In this document: positions 16,085 to 18,021 of the stretch, one piece after another
Layout: each line of letters starts with the position of its first letter
Numbering within the stretch: the first letter of the stretch is position 1
Assembly: GCA_002737105.1 (NCBI GenBank)
Contig: NSHO01000016.1
Location: forward strand, 1 to 18,021
Direction: 5' to 3'
DNA: 18,021 nucleotides
From: Flavobacteriales bacterium
GTDB taxonomy: Bacteria > Bacteroidota > Bacteroidia > Flavobacteriales > Flavobacteriaceae
Notes under the pieces: model-generated
Told to the model about the DNA's origin: nothing
Seen by the model: the letters and a program-made list of their open reading frames with translations, nothing else
Databases searched by the model: none
Position numbers and translations under genes: made by a program

Positions 16085-16105
16085 TACTGTAAAATGTTAT
16101 ACACC

Positions 16106-18021
16106 ATGCTATTAAAAAAATCATTGCTATCATTAACTTTCTTATTGGTTAGTACTAGCTTAATTTCTCAAATTTCCCTTAAAAAAGTATTTATTTCTGG
16201 TAAAATTATTGATAAAGAAACTTCTATTCCGGTAGAGTTTGCTGTTATTACCATTTCAAAATCAGATACTAAAAAAGTTATCACTGGAGGCACTTCAGAT
16301 GCAAATGGTAATTTTAATATCGAATTAAATAATGGAACTTACAACATAAAATTCGAATTTCCAGGGTACAAAACACAAGAAAAAGTAAACCAAAGCTTAA
16401 ATTCAGACACTAATTTAGGAAATATTTTATTGGTATCCGAGTCAAACCAAATTGAAACGGTTGTAATTCGAAGTGAAAAAACGACGGTTGACATAAAACT
16501 AGACAAAAAAGTTTACAATGTTGGTCAAGATTTAATGGTAAAAGGTGGAACGGTTAGCGATGTTTTAGATAACATACCAAGTGTAGCAGTTGATGTTGAA
16601 GGAAATATTAGTCTTCGTGGCAATGAAAGTGTTCGTGTTTTAATTGATGGCAAACCTTCAACTGCCATTAACGTTGCAGACGCATTAAGAATGCTTCCTG
16701 CAGACGCTATTGAAAAAGTTGAAGTAATTACGAATCCATCCGCTCGATACGATGCCGAAGGTGGTGGTGGAATTTTGAATATTATTCTTAAAAAAGGAAA
16801 AAATAAAGGAATCAACGGAACGGTAATAGCAACGGCCGGAGATCCAAAAAATCATGGTATTTCTGCAAATATAAATTCAAAATCAGATACGTATAATTTA
16901 TTTGCTACTTTAGCATATAATGATAGGAATAGTCCCGGTATTACCAAAATTAATCAAGAGAATTTTGGGGCAAATACCTATATTGAAGAGCGCCGAAATG
17001 CTAATAGATTTAGCGATGGAATTAACACTAATTTTGGAATGGAAATATTTCTAAACAAAGACAAATCGGCAACTTGGACCAATAGTATCAATTATAGAAA
17101 CAACGATGGTGAAAATTTTGAAGATGTAACTTACAAAAACTATACGTTAAACAGAAGCAACTTTTTATTTACGCGTTTCAGAGACAACCAATCTATTTAT
17201 AGAAATGAAGCCATAGAATACACCTCAAATTTTTTAAAGAAATTTAAAAAAGATGGTCATAAATTAACTATAGATGCTTCATTTTCATTAAATGAAGAAG
17301 ATGAATTTTCTAATATTTATGGAAGCATTTTAGAAACCAATACATTTATTTCTGATGAAAAAACCTCAAAAATTGGTAGACAAAGTAGAAATTTAATTCA
17401 AGCTGATTACGTTTTACCAATTAATAAAGATATCCAATTTGAAGCTGGCTATAGAGGAAGTTATACAAATTATACAAGTGATTATGCCGTATTTGAACGC
17501 GTAAATCAAAATGATCCTTACACCAACATACCTGGTTTTACAAATAATTTTGAATATATTGAAAACGTAAGTGCAATTTATACACAATTAGGAACTAAAT
17601 TTTTTAATAAATTATCCGTTTTAGGAGGTTTACGATTTGAAAACACCAATTTAGAAATCAATCAGTTGCTTACAAACGATTTAAACTCTAGAAATTACAA
17701 CAACCTTTTTCCAAGTTTATTTTTAACATACGAATTAAATAACGATTCTAACATTTCTATAAACTATAGCAAAAGAATTACCCGCCCTAGAGATAGGTAT
17801 ATTAATCCGTTTTCTTCGTACACTAGTAATATCAATTTATATGTTGGAGAGCCAAAATTAAATCCATCATTTACCGATGCTTTTGATATTGGCTATTTAA
17901 GAAAATGGGATAAAACTACAATTAGTACCTCTGCGTATTATAATCATACCACTGATTCTTTCCAAACAGTACGAAAAGAAAGCGGTCAGTTTATAAATGG
18001 AATTCCGGTAATTATCAACAC
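16106..18021 (+). CDS. TonB-dependent receptor-like outer-membrane beta-barrel protein, 3' end outside window
   Basis: The reading frame is open from here to the right edge (638 codons seen, no stop). A signal peptide (Met-Leu-Leu-Lys-Lys, hydrophobic 6-20) is followed by a carboxypeptidase-regulatory-like beta sandwich (about 30-110, with GKIIDKETSIPVEFAVITI and the DANGNFNIEL turn). A plug-like domain follows (about 115-235, with VSDVLDNIPSVAVDVEGNISLRG, VLIDGKPS and the Asn-Pro-Ser-Ala-Arg-Tyr-Asp segment). The rest is long beta-barrel sequence rich in Tyr, Asn and Thr. The RITRPRDRYINPFSSY block (about 557-572) and VGEPKLNPS (about 582-590) are hallmarks of the OMP_b-brl_3 family. The ligand is unknown; peptides, siderophores or other substrates are possible. 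An in-frame ATG at 16094 is the alternative start. The typical full length is 750-900 residues. The 11-bp-phased repeats just upstream suggest regulated expression. Confidence 0.9.
   Translation, partial: MLLKKSLLSLTFLLVSTSLISQISLKKVFISGKIIDKETSIPVEFAVITISKSDTKKVITGGTSDANGNFNIELNNGTYNIKFEFPGYKTQEKVNQSLNSDTNLGNILLVSESNQIETVVIRSEKTTVDIKLDKKVYNVGQDLMVKGGTVSDVLDNIPSVAVDVEGNISLRGNESVRVLIDGKPSTAINVADALRMLPADAIEKVEVITNPSARYDAEGGGGILNIILKKGKNKGINGTVIATAGDPKNHGISANINSKSDTYNLFATLAYNDRNSPGITKINQENFGANTYIEERRNANRFSDGINTNFGMEIFLNKDKSATWTNSINYRNNDGENFEDVTYKNYTLNRSNFLFTRFRDNQSIYRNEAIEYTSNFLKKFKKDGHKLTIDASFSLNEEDEFSNIYGSILETNTFISDEKTSKIGRQSRNLIQADYVLPINKDIQFEAGYRGSYTNYTSDYAVFERVNQNDPYTNIPGFTNNFEYIENVSAIYTQLGTKFFNKLSVLGGLRFENTNLEINQLLTNDLNSRNYNNLFPSLFLTYELNNDSNISINYSKRITRPRDRYINPFSSYTSNINLYVGEPKLNPSFTDAFDIGYLRKWDKTTISTSAYYNHTTDSFQTVRKESGQFINGIPVIIN

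Noticed and set aside
16525..16815. Antisense 96-codon open frame in the receptor gene
   Set aside because: It is opposite strongly conserved plug-domain coding sequence and has no family resemblance or promoter.
17623..17628. Second AGGAGG, possible SD or recoding site
   Set aside because: It lies inside the continuous receptor reading frame with no stop or start codon at the right distance.

Overview
This window looks like ordinary chromosome from a member of the Bacteroidota, most likely a Flavobacterium-like Flavobacteriaceae. The DNA is strongly AT-rich. Start codons lack Shine-Dalgarno sequences, and several promoters carry the TAnnTTTG element typical of the phylum, best shown by TTTG-N19-TATATTTG before dnaX. 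The gene families point the same way: a DUF5117/DUF4953-type metalloprotease, a short MenE, a PiT transporter with a DUF47 partner, and an OMP_b-brl_3-type outer-membrane receptor. I see no prophage, insertion sequence, CRISPR array, tRNA or rRNA.

Layout. 1-533: 3' part of an acyl-ACP thioesterase gene (+). 710-1735: threonine aldolase (-). 1782-2877: prfB for release factor 2 (+), interrupted by an in-frame TGA that needs the classical programmed +1 frameshift. 2878-2977: cluster of inverted repeats between convergent genes. 2978-5518: large secreted zinc metalloprotease (-). 5620-5650: terminator of the next operon. 5669-7954: phosphate operon (-), a DUF47 PhoU-like protein followed by a PiT transporter. 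8071-8373: RNase P RNA (-). 8585-10314: dnaX (+), split into two frames at a run of ten A. 10318-11946: acyl-CoA carboxylase beta subunit (+), 3 bp after dnaX. 12033-13661: secreted M1 metallopeptidase (+). 13680-15634: menE and a CPBP membrane protease (-), coupled by a TAATG overlap. 15692-16033: ArsC/Spx-like protein (+). 16106-18021: 5' part of an outer-membrane beta-barrel receptor gene (+).

Most genes are housekeeping: translation termination, replication, tRNA processing, menaquinone synthesis, phosphate uptake and leucine or acyl-CoA metabolism. They form short transcription units rather than one pathway.

I found no new multi-gene system. The points of most interest are two recoding-type genes in one window (prfB by +1 ribosomal frameshift; dnaX needing a -1 shift or one extra A at a ten-A run) and 11-bp-phased TTTAA-type direct repeats upstream of two promoters. 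Those repeats resemble binding sites for OmpR/PhoB-family regulators and lie before the phosphate operon and before the receptor gene.
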